64,000 nt of DNA, taken from assembly GCF_034314085.1 (NCBI RefSeq), contig NZ_JAVIWI010000001.1:4402001-4466000 (forward strand), in the 5' to 3' direction. Shown in pieces: positions 34,856-44,589 of this stretch (positions are counted from its first letter, which is position 1; the number at the start of each line of letters is the position of its first letter). The stretch is from Undibacterium sp. 5I1 (GTDB taxonomy: Bacteria; Pseudomonadota; Gammaproteobacteria; Burkholderiales; Burkholderiaceae_D). Both the position numbers and the translations under genes were made by a program. The notes below the pieces were generated by a model that did not search any database, was not told the origin of the DNA, and worked only from the letters and a program-made list of their open reading frames with translations.

Positions 34856-35845
34856 TTACTTTCGATTACCGGCTACATTTTTATTGATTAAGCCCCATAA
34901 CCTGGCAATACTCGTGTGGCGATGAGCTTGAATTAATTTACGTTTTCGCCAGACATCTGGCAGTCCTTTGATGGCATCGAATTTCGCTTTATAGATAACT
35001 TTGCCTTTGCCCTGCGCTGCAAAGTAAATAATACTGGTCAGGTTGAGTAGCAAATGTAGCGGTAGCAAAGGCCAAAACAAGACACCTGGCATGTTCTTTA
35101 CAAAGGTCCAAACGAGATTACGATGACCGTGATAAATCGAGAAGTCGCTACGTTTTCCCGTCAATGCCGAGCCTACATGGTTTGCAACTGAATCTGGCAC
35201 GTAAAGACAGCGGTGACCAAGCAATTGGTAGCGAAAGCCAAGATCTACATCTTCCAGATAACAAAAGTAATCTTCATCAAATCCCCCAATTTCTTCGAAT
35301 ATGTCGCGTCGATATAAGCCTGCGGCTGCACAAGTCGAAAAAATTTCCTTTTGCGCCAACATACTTGCCTTTAATACTTGACCGTGAGCTTCGCGCCATG
35401 GCAGCCCGCTCATATGGTAAATGTCGCCAATCCCATCAAGTAAACTCGGTGAATTAGCATCCATCAGACGGCTACCGAAGATGGCAAACTGTGGATTACT
35501 CACTGCCGCATCGACCAACGCTTTTAACCAGTCAGATTCAGGAAAAGCATCGGGATTAATCAGGGCAATCCAGGTACTCTCTTTACTGGCCAAGCTGACG
35601 GCCAGATTATTTCCGGCGGCAAATCCCAAATTACTACCAGCGTCTACCACACGTATTTGCGAGAACTGCTTTGCAGCCGCTTGACCCGATCCATCTGTAC
35701 TGGCGTTATCGATCACGATGACTTCATGCGGAGCGTAAGTCTGCGCTAGCAAATCAGTGAGACAGCGAAGCAGTAAATCGCCACCGTTCCAATTGACGAT
35801 GATGACGGTGACCTTTGGATCGCGTGGTATCGGAATGTCTTGCAT
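34856..35845 (-). CDS. Family 2 glycosyltransferase (rhamnosyltransferase-like)
   Basis: 329 residues. A GT2 domain at the N-terminus: VTVIIVNWNGGDLLLRCL, VIDNASTDGS, SNLGFAAGNN, and the metal-binding Asp in LINPDAFPESDW. The middle GGFDEDYFCYLEDVDLGFR is typical of cytoplasmic-face rhamnosyl- or related transferases, followed by a hydrophobic stretch (ALPLLPLHLLLNL-like) and a basic tail. It starts 14 bases after waaC ends, so it probably acts in LPS core or polysaccharide assembly. The sugar specificity is not determined. Confidence 0.85.
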   Translation of the reverse strand: MQDIPIPRDPKVTVIIVNWNGGDLLLRCLTDLLAQTYAPHEVIVIDNASTDGSGQAAAKQFSQIRVVDAGSNLGFAAGNNLAVSLASKESTWIALINPDAFPESDWLKALVDAAVSNPQFAIFGSRLMDANSPSLLDGIGDIYHMSGLPWREAHGQVLKASMLAQKEIFSTCAAAGLYRRDIFEEIGGFDEDYFCYLEDVDLGFRYQLLGHRCLYVPDSVANHVGSALTGKRSDFSIYHGHRNLVWTFVKNMPGVLFWPLLPLHLLLNLTSIIYFAAQGKGKVIYKAKFDAIKGLPDVWRKRKLIQAHRHTSIARLWGLINKNVAGNRK

Positions 35846-35859
35846 GTGCTTTGTTTCGA

Positions 35860-36885
35860 TTAATCGCCCTGGTGAGATTTTTTTTTCTGTTCTATTGTAG
35901 CGACTAATAGTTTTTGAATCGCGTTTTGTACTTCGATAAAGTTGGCTGGCGCACCATTATCCCCGAGATTGATAATTGCATCTGACCAATTTCCTTCTGT
36001 TTTCCAGCGCGGTGAGCCAGAATAAATTTCTATGGTCGGTGTTTCGTAGGCTGCGGCAATGTGAGTGAGACCTGTGTCAACGCCAATGACGATAGAAGCC
36101 GCTTGCGCCAGCATGATGGCGTCCTGCATAGAGAGTGGCGGCAGAACTATTGCTTGTTGCATTTGTATCGCCATCTGTTCTGCCTCGGCTTTTTCAGCGG
36201 CATTGCCCCATGGAATTAAAATGGCTAAATCCTGTTGTATTAATGGGGCAGCGATTTGTACCCAATTGTATCTGTCCCATTTTTTGGACGCTCCAGCGGT
36301 ACCGTGAAAGAACACCGCATAAGGTTTGGATGGCATCCATGCCGGACGCGGCTGAGATTCTGTATAGAGTTTATTGAGGCCAAAACAGGCAGGCGTATCC
36401 ACTTTATAGCCACCGGCATAAGCCGCGACTAAGCGACCACGTAAGACCGCGTGTGTACGACGGTCGACAGCTACGCTGTCTGTATGAAAAATCCTTGAAA
36501 TACCTTCGTAGCCCGAACTCTCTGTACCATTGGCTAAGCCTATTTTTTTGCCAGTTGACGTGATACGCGCCATGCCCATGATGATGCCGGTCTTGAGCAA
36601 ACCTTGAGTGTCGAGCACGAGGTGGTATTCTTGTTCGCGTAGTCGGGTGAAAAAATGCTTAATTTCTTGCCTTGTCTGGCTGGTGAATAAGCTTTTGCGC
36701 CAGCGTCGTAATGCGAAGGCGAATATCTGCCGCACGCCGGGATTGAGTTTCACCAGATGTACATAGGCTTCTTCTACCACCCAATCAATTTGCGCATCGG
36801 GAAAGTGGCGCAGCAGGTCGTCCACAATCGGCATATTGTGCAGTACATCGCCTAGCGAAGAGACGCGGATGAGGAGGATTTTCAC
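35860..36885 (-). CDS. waaC: LPS heptosyltransferase I
   Basis: Transfers the first L-glycero-D-manno-heptose to Kdo in the inner core. 341 residues, GT9 family. It starts at GTG (36883-36885) with KILLIRVSSLGDVLHNMP, the classical heptosyltransferase N-terminus; WVVEEAYVHLVKLNPGV, LDTQGLLKTG, FFHGTAGASKKW and GVDTGLTHIAAAYETPT are conserved donor- and acceptor-site segments. It forms an operon with the GT2 gene that follows. The proximity of waaA supports an LPS core role. Confidence 0.92.
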   Translation of the reverse strand: MKILLIRVSSLGDVLHNMPIVDDLLRHFPDAQIDWVVEEAYVHLVKLNPGVRQIFAFALRRWRKSLFTSQTRQEIKHFFTRLREQEYHLVLDTQGLLKTGIIMGMARITSTGKKIGLANGTESSGYEGISRIFHTDSVAVDRRTHAVLRGRLVAAYAGGYKVDTPACFGLNKLYTESQPRPAWMPSKPYAVFFHGTAGASKKWDRYNWVQIAAPLIQQDLAILIPWGNAAEKAEAEQMAIQMQQAIVLPPLSMQDAIMLAQAASIVIGVDTGLTHIAAAYETPTIEIYSGSPRWKTEGNWSDAIINLGDNGAPANFIEVQNAIQKLLVATIEQKKKSHQGD

Positions 36886-37066
36886 GAAACGAATTTACTT
36901 ACTTAATAGATGACAGATGATATATGACTAGGCTGAGTTGATATGACTTAGTGTGAATTTGAGTGAGATTCGGCGAGCTAGGTTTGATGGAAATTTATAC
37001 CACTATATCGCATCGATTTTCTGCTTGATGTTCGCTTACTATTCGCTTGTAATTCGCTTTTTATTC

Positions 37067-37148
37067 ATATACTCCCCCTGGTTTTTATAAAAAATCCTTT
37101 ATTGTCCAGGTATTCTATGGACAATAAAATATACAGGTTGGAGTATAT
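37067..37148. repeat. Dispersed MITE-like repeat, family 1, copy D
   Basis: About 82 bp, ends ATATACTCCCCCT and GGAGTATAT. In this copy the interior also pairs (TTATTGTCCA ... TGGACAATAA), giving a longer hairpin. It lies in the 367-base gap between waaC and the phosphomannomutase gene, which holds nothing else recognisable. Confidence 0.75.
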
Positions 37149-37252
37149 CTTTTAGCTATTGCGTACATCTGTTGTAGTTACTTTAAATCACGCCGGATTT
37201 TTAGGATCTACACAAAATTTATGTAAATCCTCTTTTCATCCAAAATTTTTAT

Positions 37253-38629
37253 TTAATACGGCAATTGCGCATCAGGTTTTACTGCCAGCACCGCTTGTTT
37301 CAGCGCGGCTTGAATACGTGCCAAAGCTGCCGGATTCTCTGCCTCAAATCGCATTACGATGACCGGTGTTGTGTTGGATGAGCGCGCCAGACCAAAACCA
37401 TCAGGGTACTCAACACGCAAGCCGTCAATCGTAATAATTTCATCCGCGCCCGGGAAGTCGGCGTTCTTTTGCATTTGCGCAATGACGGCAAAGTTTTCAC
37501 CTTCTGCTAACTGTAATTGCAATTCTGGCGTACTGTCAGATTGTGGCAAGCTATTTAATGTCGCAGTCATGTCGCTGACTTTGCTGAGAATTTCCAACAA
37601 ACGCGCACCAGCGTACATGCCGTCGTCAAAACCATACCAGCGGTCTTTAAAGAAAACGTGGCCACTCATTTCGCCGCCGAGTGGTGATCCGGTTTCGCGT
37701 AGTTTTGCTTTGACCAGTGAATGACCGGTTTTCCACATCAGCGGCACACCGCCACGGGCTTTGACCCAGGCGGAAATATGCCGGGTACATTTAACGTCAT
37801 ACAAAATTTGTGCGCCGGGATTGCGGGTCAATACATCTTCTGCGAATAACATTAACTGACGATCAGGGTAAATAATTTGTCCGTCTTTGGTGACGACGCC
37901 AAGACGATCCCCATCGCCGTCATATGCCAGACCAATTTCCGCATCGCTGCTTTGCAAAGCACGTATCAAATCTTGCAGATTCTCCGGGTGCGCCGGATCA
38001 GGGTGATGGTTAGGGAAGTTACCATCAACTTCGCAAAATAATTCAGTGACTTCACATCCCATGCCACGATACAGATCGCCTGCAAAAGCACCCGCGACAC
38101 CATTACCGCAATCAATCACGATCTTGATCGGACGCGCCAGTTTGACATCGCTAATGATGCGTTCTAAGTAAGCCGCTTTTATGTCATGCGTGTTGTAACT
38201 GCCGCTCCCTTGTCTGAAGTCTTTATTAACAATTGCTTGATACAGTGACTGGATTGCCTCACCATAAATTGCTTCGCCCGCCAAGACCATTTTGAAACCG
38301 TTGTAGTCAGGCGGATTGTGGCTGCCGGTGACCATAATACCGGATGCCGCACCCAAGGTATTGGTACCGAAATACACCATAGGTGTTGCAACGATGCCAA
38401 GGTCAATCACATTGACGCCGGTTGCTTGCAGGCCACTGGCGAGTGCTTTAATTAATTCAGGTCCGGACAAACGGCCATCACGACCAATCACAACGGTTTG
38501 TTCACCTTTGGCAAGCGCTGCACTGCCGAAGGCCTGACCAATTAAATAGGCGACATCGGCATCCAAGGTTTTATCAATAATGCCGCGAATGTCGTAGGCT
38601 TTAAAAATGCTAGGGGAGAGTAGGGACAT
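37253..38629 (-). CDS. Phosphomannomutase/phosphoglucomutase
   Basis: Interconverts hexose 6-phosphate and 1-phosphate for nucleotide-sugar synthesis (AlgC/ManB type). 458 residues. KAYDIRGI at the N-terminus, the phosphoserine loop TGSHNPPDYNGFK (Ser103), the metal loop DGDGDRLGVV, the sugar-binding GGEMSGHVFF and the C-terminal phosphate site VEYPDGFGLARSSNTTP are all present. Length and motifs are those of bifunctional PMM/PGM enzymes, so it could supply both glucose 1-phosphate for the rml genes and mannose 1-phosphate. 30 bases separate it from the upstream wbpM-like gene. Confidence 0.92.
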   Translation of the reverse strand: MSLLSPSIFKAYDIRGIIDKTLDADVAYLIGQAFGSAALAKGEQTVVIGRDGRLSGPELIKALASGLQATGVNVIDLGIVATPMVYFGTNTLGAASGIMVTGSHNPPDYNGFKMVLAGEAIYGEAIQSLYQAIVNKDFRQGSGSYNTHDIKAAYLERIISDVKLARPIKIVIDCGNGVAGAFAGDLYRGMGCEVTELFCEVDGNFPNHHPDPAHPENLQDLIRALQSSDAEIGLAYDGDGDRLGVVTKDGQIIYPDRQLMLFAEDVLTRNPGAQILYDVKCTRHISAWVKARGGVPLMWKTGHSLVKAKLRETGSPLGGEMSGHVFFKDRWYGFDDGMYAGARLLEILSKVSDMTATLNSLPQSDSTPELQLQLAEGENFAVIAQMQKNADFPGADEIITIDGLRVEYPDGFGLARSSNTTPVIVMRFEAENPAALARIQAALKQAVLAVKPDAQLPY

Positions 38630-38659
38630 GTGGCTTCCTATTTATATTTATTGAGTCAG

Positions 38660-40630
38660 TTAATGAGTGATATTTGTTACGTTATTCATGTTCGTGATGG
38701 TGGCAACTGTAGCCACTGGATTGGCGGATTCGCTGGCTTGCTCTGCTTGCCATAGAAAATCTTCAATGCCGCATTGTGGCTCGTATTCTGCCACTGTTTT
38801 TAGCAATATAGTGCGTACTTTTTGGTAATCAAATGCATTGCATGCAACGTCCAGTTGTTGTAATAAAACCTGTAGTTCTGGCCACGGGATTTCTTTTTCT
38901 TGTGCCCGCATAATTAGCGGGTGACTCGTGCCTTCTACATTGTCTCCGATGAGCAATTCCTCAAATAATTTTTCGCCCGGACGTAAGCCCACGTGATGGA
39001 TTTCTATGGTGCCATCTGGCGTCGCATCGCTTTTGATTTCTAGGCCGCTTAAGTGCACCATGCGTCTTGCCAGATCAATGATACGGACTGGTTCGCCCAT
39101 ATCCAGCACGAAGACGTCGCCACCACCGTCTGCTGTCATCGCACCTGCCTGCAACACCAATTGCGCTGCTTCCGGGATGGTCATGAAGTAGCGGGTGATC
39201 TCTGGATGTGTCAGCGTGATCGGCCCGCCTTGCATGATTTGCCGGCGAAACAGTGGAACTACCGAGCCAGAAGAGCCGAGTACATTGCCAAAGCGCACCA
39301 TGCAAAAACGAGTCTGATTTTGTTCCCGGGCAAAGGCTTGCAAAATCAATTCTGCTAAGCGTTTAGACGCGCCCATCACGTTGGTCGGGCGCACTGCTTT
39401 GTCCGTAGAGATCAGCACAAAATTACTGACTTTGGCCTTGATTGCTGCGCTTGCCAGAGTTAAAGAGCCGAACACATTGTTACGAATACCTTCAATCGGG
39501 TTATGCTCAACTAAGGGCACATGTTTGTAAGCTGCTGCATGGTAGACCGTATCTATAGTGTAGGTTTGGAAAATTTTGTCCAGCTTGGCACTATCGTTGA
39601 TCGATCCGAGAAATGGCAAGATCACACATGGAATATGTTCATTCACCTGTAAGTTGCTGAGTTCTTGCTCTATCGCATAGAGTGCGTACTCGGACATTTC
39701 TAACATCAGTAGTTGTGCTGGTTTTTGACGCAAGATTTGGCGGCATAATTCTGAGCCGATGGAGCCACCGGCGCCGCTGACTAAGACATTTTTATTCGTG
39801 ATACAGGTAGCCAGTAAGCTTGGATTCGGTTCTACCGTGTCACGACCAAGCAAATCCTCAATCCCGACTTCGCGCACATCTTGTACCCGCAGCTCCCCAT
39901 TGACCAAACTTTTTATCGAGGGCGTGACTTTAATTTTGAGTTTGTATTGTTCTAGCTCGTCGAGAATTTGCTTTTGTCTGGTTTTAGGAATGGAGGGCAT
40001 TGCCAACAAAATTTCTTTGATCTGGTGTTGTGGAATGAGTTTGTGTAATTCACTTGAGCTACTCACTTTAATGCCGGCAATCAAAGACGCTTTTTTACTC
40101 GGATTATCATCAATAAAAGCGACACAGATATATTCGTCTCCTGAACGTAACGCGGTTGCCAGTTGCACACCTGCTTTGCCTGCACCATAGATTGCTACAT
40201 TAATCGCATTCTCGTTGCGATTAAAACCCAATAAATATGAGCGTGCCAGTAAGCGACTGGCACCGACATATAAAATTGCTCCGGCCCAATAAATTCCGAA
40301 TACCGCACGTGATAAAGCCATGATGTGCGTCATCACACTAATAAATGCCAGAACTAAAACCGACATCGTGACACCAAGTACGACGATGTAAATAATTTTT
40401 TGATCCAGATAGCGGATCACTGCACGATAGAGGCCAATACGGATAAAAATCGGGATAGAGATGAGCGGAACCGCAGTGATTAGTATGGCGTAATGGGACA
40501 GTACGTCAATAGTTAACCCGTCATAACGGAGCCAAATCGCCATCATAAACGTCAGCGGTAAGCAAATTGCATCTGCCAGCGCGGCAATAGCTTGTTTTTT
40601 TAAGCGGGGAAGTGCCAGAAGAAATTGCAT
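38660..40630 (-). CDS. wbpM: WbpM/PglF-type UDP-GlcNAc 4,6-dehydratase, membrane-anchored
   Basis: Makes the UDP-4-keto-6-deoxy intermediate used for QuiNAc, FucNAc or bacillosamine sugars. 656 residues from ATG 40630. The frame is open a further 31 codons upstream, but that part runs into a dispersed repeat. Four N-terminal transmembrane helices precede a first nucleotide-binding domain (GAGKAGVQLA) and the catalytic domain (SGAGGSIGSELC). The usual Tyr is replaced by Met in NVMGASKRLAEL, as expected for the WbpM/PglF class. HVGLRPGEKLFEELL closes the domain. It sits in a run with a phosphoglycosyl transferase and a WbpV-like epimerase. Confidence 0.88.
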   Translation of the reverse strand: MQFLLALPRLKKQAIAALADAICLPLTFMMAIWLRYDGLTIDVLSHYAILITAVPLISIPIFIRIGLYRAVIRYLDQKIIYIVVLGVTMSVLVLAFISVMTHIMALSRAVFGIYWAGAILYVGASRLLARSYLLGFNRNENAINVAIYGAGKAGVQLATALRSGDEYICVAFIDDNPSKKASLIAGIKVSSSSELHKLIPQHQIKEILLAMPSIPKTRQKQILDELEQYKLKIKVTPSIKSLVNGELRVQDVREVGIEDLLGRDTVEPNPSLLATCITNKNVLVSGAGGSIGSELCRQILRQKPAQLLMLEMSEYALYAIEQELSNLQVNEHIPCVILPFLGSINDSAKLDKIFQTYTIDTVYHAAAYKHVPLVEHNPIEGIRNNVFGSLTLASAAIKAKVSNFVLISTDKAVRPTNVMGASKRLAELILQAFAREQNQTRFCMVRFGNVLGSSGSVVPLFRRQIMQGGPITLTHPEITRYFMTIPEAAQLVLQAGAMTADGGGDVFVLDMGEPVRIIDLARRMVHLSGLEIKSDATPDGTIEIHHVGLRPGEKLFEELLIGDNVEGTSHPLIMRAQEKEIPWPELQVLLQQLDVACNAFDYQKVRTILLKTVAEYEPQCGIEDFLWQAEQASESANPVATVATITNMNNVTNITH

Positions 40631-40713
40631 ATCGAGTTCTTTTATTTTTTTTGGATGTACCCAAAATTGACCCAGCAAGGCGTAGCGACGAAGACAATAC
40701 TTTGGTTTGGCTA

Positions 40714-40752
40714 GACGCTGCAACGCAGCTGGAGCAGTTTTTCGTAAGTCCT
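40714..40752. repeat. Dispersed repeat, family 2, right-half copy
   Basis: Bases match the right half of the copy at 2704-2773 at about 34 of 38 positions, including CAACGCAGCTGGAGC and CGTAAGTCCT. The left half is missing or replaced. It sits between the PglC-like and wbpM-like genes, otherwise tightly packed, and supplies most of their 141-base gap. Confidence 0.7.
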
Positions 40753-40771
40753 TTTTTTCTTTTTAATTGAT

Positions 40772-41332
40772 CTAATGTGTAACACCGTCCCGCTTGATGA
40801 CTTTAAAAAAAGTCAAAAACAGGATCCGCATATCTAGGAGAAATGACCGGTGCCGCAGATAGTACACATCCAATTCTACTTTGTCAGGTATTGGTAATTC
40901 ATCACGGCCATGAATTTGCGCCCAGCCAGTGAGTCCTGGCAAGATAGTGTCTACTTGTTTTGCCGATCGCAAGGCAATTAAATCGTCTTGATTATAAAGA
41001 GCGGGACGCGGACCAACAAAGCTCATATCGCCCTTGAGTATGCTCCACAATTGTGGCAATTCATCCAGACTCGATTTTCTGAGAAAAGAGCCAATCGGTG
41101 TCAAATACTGATCGGGGTTACCTAGCAAATGCGTTGCTACAGCAGGAGTATCAACGCGCATGCTGCGAAATTTGGGCATTTTAAAAATTTTATTGTACCG
41201 ACCCACCCTGTCAGACCAATACACGATAGGTCCGGGTGAGGTCAGACTTACGCAAACGGCGACGATTACCACCGGAAGCAGCAAGATGCATGCCGCAATG
41301 AGAGCGAGGCTGAGATCAAATACACGTTTCAA
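40772..41332 (-). CDS. PglC/WreU-type phosphoglycosyl transferase (initiating sugar transferase)
   Basis: 186 residues, the minimal monotopic phosphoglycosyl transferase. It transfers a sugar 1-phosphate from a UDP-sugar to undecaprenyl phosphate and so starts polysaccharide repeat synthesis. One N-terminal re-entrant hydrophobic helix (LALIAACILLLPVVIVAVCV) is followed by the core: SPGPIVYWSDRVGR, KFRSM, the catalytic Asp-Glu pair in SSLDELPQLW, and GDMSFVGPRPAL. It begins three bases after the WbpV-like gene ends. Pairing with the WbpM- and WbpV-like enzymes suggests QuiNAc or a similar 6-deoxy-amino sugar as first residue (inference). Confidence 0.88.
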   Translation of the reverse strand: MKRVFDLSLALIAACILLLPVVIVAVCVSLTSPGPIVYWSDRVGRYNKIFKMPKFRSMRVDTPAVATHLLGNPDQYLTPIGSFLRKSSLDELPQLWSILKGDMSFVGPRPALYNQDDLIALRSAKQVDTILPGLTGWAQIHGRDELPIPDKVELDVYYLRHRSFLLDMRILFLTFFKVIKRDGVTH

Positions 41333-41335
41333 AGC

Positions 41336-42310
41336 TTATCCTTTTGATTTACTATTTTTAATGGCATCCGCCGTTGCTTGCAAGCCCTGTTGCGTGGTGA
41401 ACGGAGGAGTCCAGCCCAACAGTAGCCGTGCTTTCGAAATATCAACTTGAAGAGACTGACACAAGCGTTCTGCCACTGATTTTTTACCCGCTAAACTAGC
41501 GGCATAGAGTAGCAACTTAGGTGGAAAAGGCCAAAGTCTGGACTGTACGTGTAATGCTTGTGCACAGCATTGTAATAGCTGCGCAGTCGATAAATCCTGT
41601 CCATCAGAGACTAAAAATACTTGTTGCGCTGCTTTCGGGTGATCAATACACGCCAGAATCAGACTGACCAGATTATCTAAGTACACAAAGCTGCGTCGGT
41701 TGTCTATGCTGGCGAGCGGTAGTGGAACACCTTTCTGTACCCAATTCAGCATACTGAGGAAATTAGCTTTGACCCCGGGGCCATATACTAGTGGCGGGCG
41801 TATGATGGTAATTGCCATTCCAGTTTCACGCCCCAAAGCCAGCAGGGCAAGCTCTGCTTCATATTTCGACATGCCGTAAGCATCTTCTGGTTGGGGTTTG
41901 CTATCCTCGGTGAAGGCTTGGTTATTAATGGTATGTTCACCATTAACTTTGACTGAACTGATAAAGATAAACTGCTTTACTCCTGCTCTAGCTGCCTGAC
42001 GTGCAAGATTGATAGTCGCATCTACATTGACTTGGCGAAACAGCGCCAACGGATTAGCTGCAGTTTCATTCATCACATGGACTCTCGCGGCACAATGGAT
42101 AACATGCGTTAATCCTGATAACAGTTTTGTCCAGTCGGTCTCTGCACTTAAGTCAGGGATGCGTTCATAGCGAGTAAGCGTATTTGCGCTGGTAGTCGCT
42201 TGTGCTTGGCGACTAACGCAAATCAGTTCCTCACCATATTGTTGTAGTTGATCTGTGAGTCTCCGTCCCACGAAGCCAGTCGCACCAGTGAGCAAAATAG
42301 TTCTTCTCAT
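41336..42310 (-). CDS. WbpV/WreQ-like NAD-dependent epimerase/reductase
   Basis: 324 residues of the extended short-chain dehydrogenase family. ILLTGATGFVGRRL binds NAD(P), HCAARVHVMNE follows, and Tyr-x3-Lys is in EDAYGMSKYEAE. IIRPPLVYGPGVKANF and LDNLVSLI are typical of the WbpV/GalE-like group. In related loci such enzymes reduce the 4-keto product of WbpM to a 6-deoxy-amino sugar (QuiNAc) or epimerise it. It is encoded between the initiating transferase and a GT2, with gaps of 3 and 5 bases, so all are in one operon. Confidence 0.82.
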   Translation of the reverse strand: MRRTILLTGATGFVGRRLTDQLQQYGEELICVSRQAQATTSANTLTRYERIPDLSAETDWTKLLSGLTHVIHCAARVHVMNETAANPLALFRQVNVDATINLARQAARAGVKQFIFISSVKVNGEHTINNQAFTEDSKPQPEDAYGMSKYEAELALLALGRETGMAITIIRPPLVYGPGVKANFLSMLNWVQKGVPLPLASIDNRRSFVYLDNLVSLILACIDHPKAAQQVFLVSDGQDLSTAQLLQCCAQALHVQSRLWPFPPKLLLYAASLAGKKSVAERLCQSLQVDISKARLLLGWTPPFTTQQGLQATADAIKNSKSKG

Positions 42311-42315
42311 ATTGC

Positions 42316-43125
42316 TTATTTCGCCAAGGGTAAGCTGGCTACCGGATTTTGTCGGGAATAGACAAAGTAGCGTCTAGATAAAAATTTCAGGAAGCTAGAA
42401 ATAAACCAATAGGCATGCTTAGAAATAAGCTGGCGATTTTTATGTGCTGCCAGATGAATCGCCTTAAATTGAGGGTAGTACAAGACGCCTTTACCTACTA
42501 TTTTTTGAGACCGGTAGCAAATATCAACGTCTTCAAAATACATAAAGTAGGCTTGATTAAAACCATTTAATTGATTGTAATGCGCTGCGTCAAAAGCTAG
42601 AAACGCTCCTGATGCCCAGTCAACATAAGAAGCTTGCATGATGGAGTTTTTATCGTAATGCTGGGTCAGCGACTTTGCCATCATGATTTTTAGCAAGGAC
42701 TTGTAAGTCGGAAAGTAGCGGATATTGGCATCCGTTAGCTTGTACTCAGCATCTTTGAACAAGTTAATGCTGGCGATTACGCAGGCATCCTTTTTCATTT
42801 GTGTCACCAGCGCGCGAATTGTTTTCGGCGTAGTACTTAGATCAGGATTCATCACAATAAAGTAGTCGCCTGGTTGAACGCCGAACTCTGCACTTACCTT
42901 TTTAAATAAGAAATTATTATTTTCGCCAAAACCCAAGTTCGGTTTTGAGTTTGTATAACTAATCCCATAATGCGAACAATAATTTTGTAGTTCTGCGTTC
43001 GGTCGGTTGTCTTTGATCCAAACCTTAATGTCATCGCCGCTGTGTACGCTATGAAGCAAACCGCCAAGTTGGCTGGCGATCAGTAATTTTTCGTGTCCGT
43101 GGCTGATAATGGCGACATGGATCAT
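42316..43125 (-). CDS. Family 2 glycosyltransferase
   Basis: 269 residues from ATG 43125 (MIHVAIISHGHEKLL). Starts at 43137 and 43194 are in frame, but the upstream residues look non-coding and overlap a GGGGAGTAT motif. GT2 features: IKDNRPNAELQNY, NLGFGENNNFLF, the metal-binding Asp in FIVMNPDLSTTPK, and FNQAYFMYFEDVDICYR. The C-terminus is basic. This subgroup often includes rhamnosyltransferases, which fits the rml genes nearby. It is the first gene of the wbpM operon and is divergent from the flippase gene. Confidence 0.8.
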   Translation of the reverse strand: MIHVAIISHGHEKLLIASQLGGLLHSVHSGDDIKVWIKDNRPNAELQNYCSHYGISYTNSKPNLGFGENNNFLFKKVSAEFGVQPGDYFIVMNPDLSTTPKTIRALVTQMKKDACVIASINLFKDAEYKLTDANIRYFPTYKSLLKIMMAKSLTQHYDKNSIMQASYVDWASGAFLAFDAAHYNQLNGFNQAYFMYFEDVDICYRSQKIVGKGVLYYPQFKAIHLAAHKNRQLISKHAYWFISSFLKFLSRRYFVYSRQNPVASLPLAK

Positions 43126-43305
43126 ATGCTCTTGCATCCTTCGGGGAGTATTTTTTATCCGGCATTGCGAATCTTGATATTCGAACTTACTCAAAATTCG
43201 CTAGCATTCTCTTTGTAGTCCGTTGTACTGTGTTTCTTTATTGCCTTTCTTGGGTATTTTATGCAAGTCTGTACCAGAAAACCATTCCCACACAGTTTAA
43301 AATAA

Positions 43306-44547
43306 ATGACTAGTATTACAAAAAACATATTTTATTTAATCTTAGTTCAAGCAGTGATTTATCTCGCTCCGCTCATTACACTGCCATATTTAACTAGAAC
43401 TTTAAATGTGAACAATTATGCGGCACTTGGTTTTACGCAGTCAGTAATCCAATACTTCATTCTTATCACTGATTATGGCTTTGGGATTACAGCAACTCGA
43501 CTGATTGCCATTAATAGTAGTGATAACAAAAATATTTCTTCGGTCATTGCAAACACTATTGCAATCAAACTGTTATTAGCTGGTGCTTCGGGTATTTTTT
43601 TACTTATTCTGATCGCTTTTTTTTACGATATTCGTCAAAATACAGCGTTGATATTTGCTTGTTTCATTGGAGTGATCGGAAATGCACTTTTCCCGACTTG
43701 GTTATTTCAGGGGCTAGAGCGAATGCGATCTTTGGCGCTCATTACAGGTGCGTCACGCATCCTTCCTTTGCCATTATTTTTCATCTTTGTAAAAAATGCA
43801 GATGATGTGGTTACAGCCGCAGTTTTGCAAAATATTCCCGGCATCATTGCAGCAGTACTCTCTTTTTATTATCTATCTTCCAAGAATATTTTCACCAAAA
43901 CTCAAGTTAATATCAGCAGCATTAAGTTACTATTGAAAGAAGGTTGGCCAGTATTTTTATCTAATATCTCTACTAGCTTTTATACGACAATCAACATTAT
44001 CCTGTTAAAGATTTTCGCAGGTGCAGATCAAGTGGCCTATTTTGCAGCAACTGACAAAATTCGCATTGCTGCGCAAGGTTTTATTCAGCCGATTGCGGCT
44101 GCTCTATTTCCAAGAATTGCGGCCTTGAGCCAAGCTGCTGATAAGGCAGAAGAGTCGAAATCGGTCATTAAGAAAGGTGCAATTTTACTGATCAGCCTAG
44201 AGTTTTTTTGCGGTTTAGTGATGTACTTTTTCGCAGAAACTATTGCAGAGCGCTATTTAGGTAAGGCCTTCTTACCTGCTGCGTTCTATCTGAAGTCATT
44301 GGCGTTTTTGCCTGTCATTATTGCTGTTGCGACGATTTTGTCTCAGTGGCGGTTTTTAGCTTTGGGCGAAAGCAAAGTTCTTAGCAAGATATATTTAATT
44401 GCGGGACCATTGCATGCTGTTTACGCGACTTTTCTTACTTATCAGTATCAGTCAAATGGTTTAATCTCAAGTCTGTACATTACTGAAATTTCTATTACTG
44501 TCGCCATGATCGTCGTTGCGAGAAAAAAGAATATTTCTCTGATGTAG
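43306..44547 (+). CDS. wzx: Wzx-like polysaccharide flippase
   Basis: 413 residues with 12 or more hydrophobic segments, MATE/MOP superfamily. The N-terminus (LILVQAVIYLAPLITLPYLT, NYAALGFTQSVIQY, YGFGITATRLIA) and FIQPIAAALFPRIAALSQ in the middle are typical of O-antigen flippases. It moves lipid-linked repeat units across the inner membrane. It is AT-rich with many Ile and Phe, as Wzx genes usually are. Weak ribosome-binding sequence. It is followed 42 bases later by a glycosyltransferase on the same strand. Confidence 0.87.
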   Translation: MTSITKNIFYLILVQAVIYLAPLITLPYLTRTLNVNNYAALGFTQSVIQYFILITDYGFGITATRLIAINSSDNKNISSVIANTIAIKLLLAGASGIFLLILIAFFYDIRQNTALIFACFIGVIGNALFPTWLFQGLERMRSLALITGASRILPLPLFFIFVKNADDVVTAAVLQNIPGIIAAVLSFYYLSSKNIFTKTQVNISSIKLLLKEGWPVFLSNISTSFYTTINIILLKIFAGADQVAYFAATDKIRIAAQGFIQPIAAALFPRIAALSQAADKAEESKSVIKKGAILLISLEFFCGLVMYFFAETIAERYLGKAFLPAAFYLKSLAFLPVIIAVATILSQWRFLALGESKVLSKIYLIAGPLHAVYATFLTYQYQSNGLISSLYITEISITVAMIVVARKKNISLM

Positions 44548-44589
44548 AGCTTTTTAGCAGAATCCAGACCACTTTATATTTTTTGAAAT

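Noticed and set aside
40631..40723. 31-codon N-terminal extension of the wbpM-like gene
   Set aside because: The extension enters a family-2 repeat and does not look like the start of this protein family, which begins just before the first transmembrane helix.
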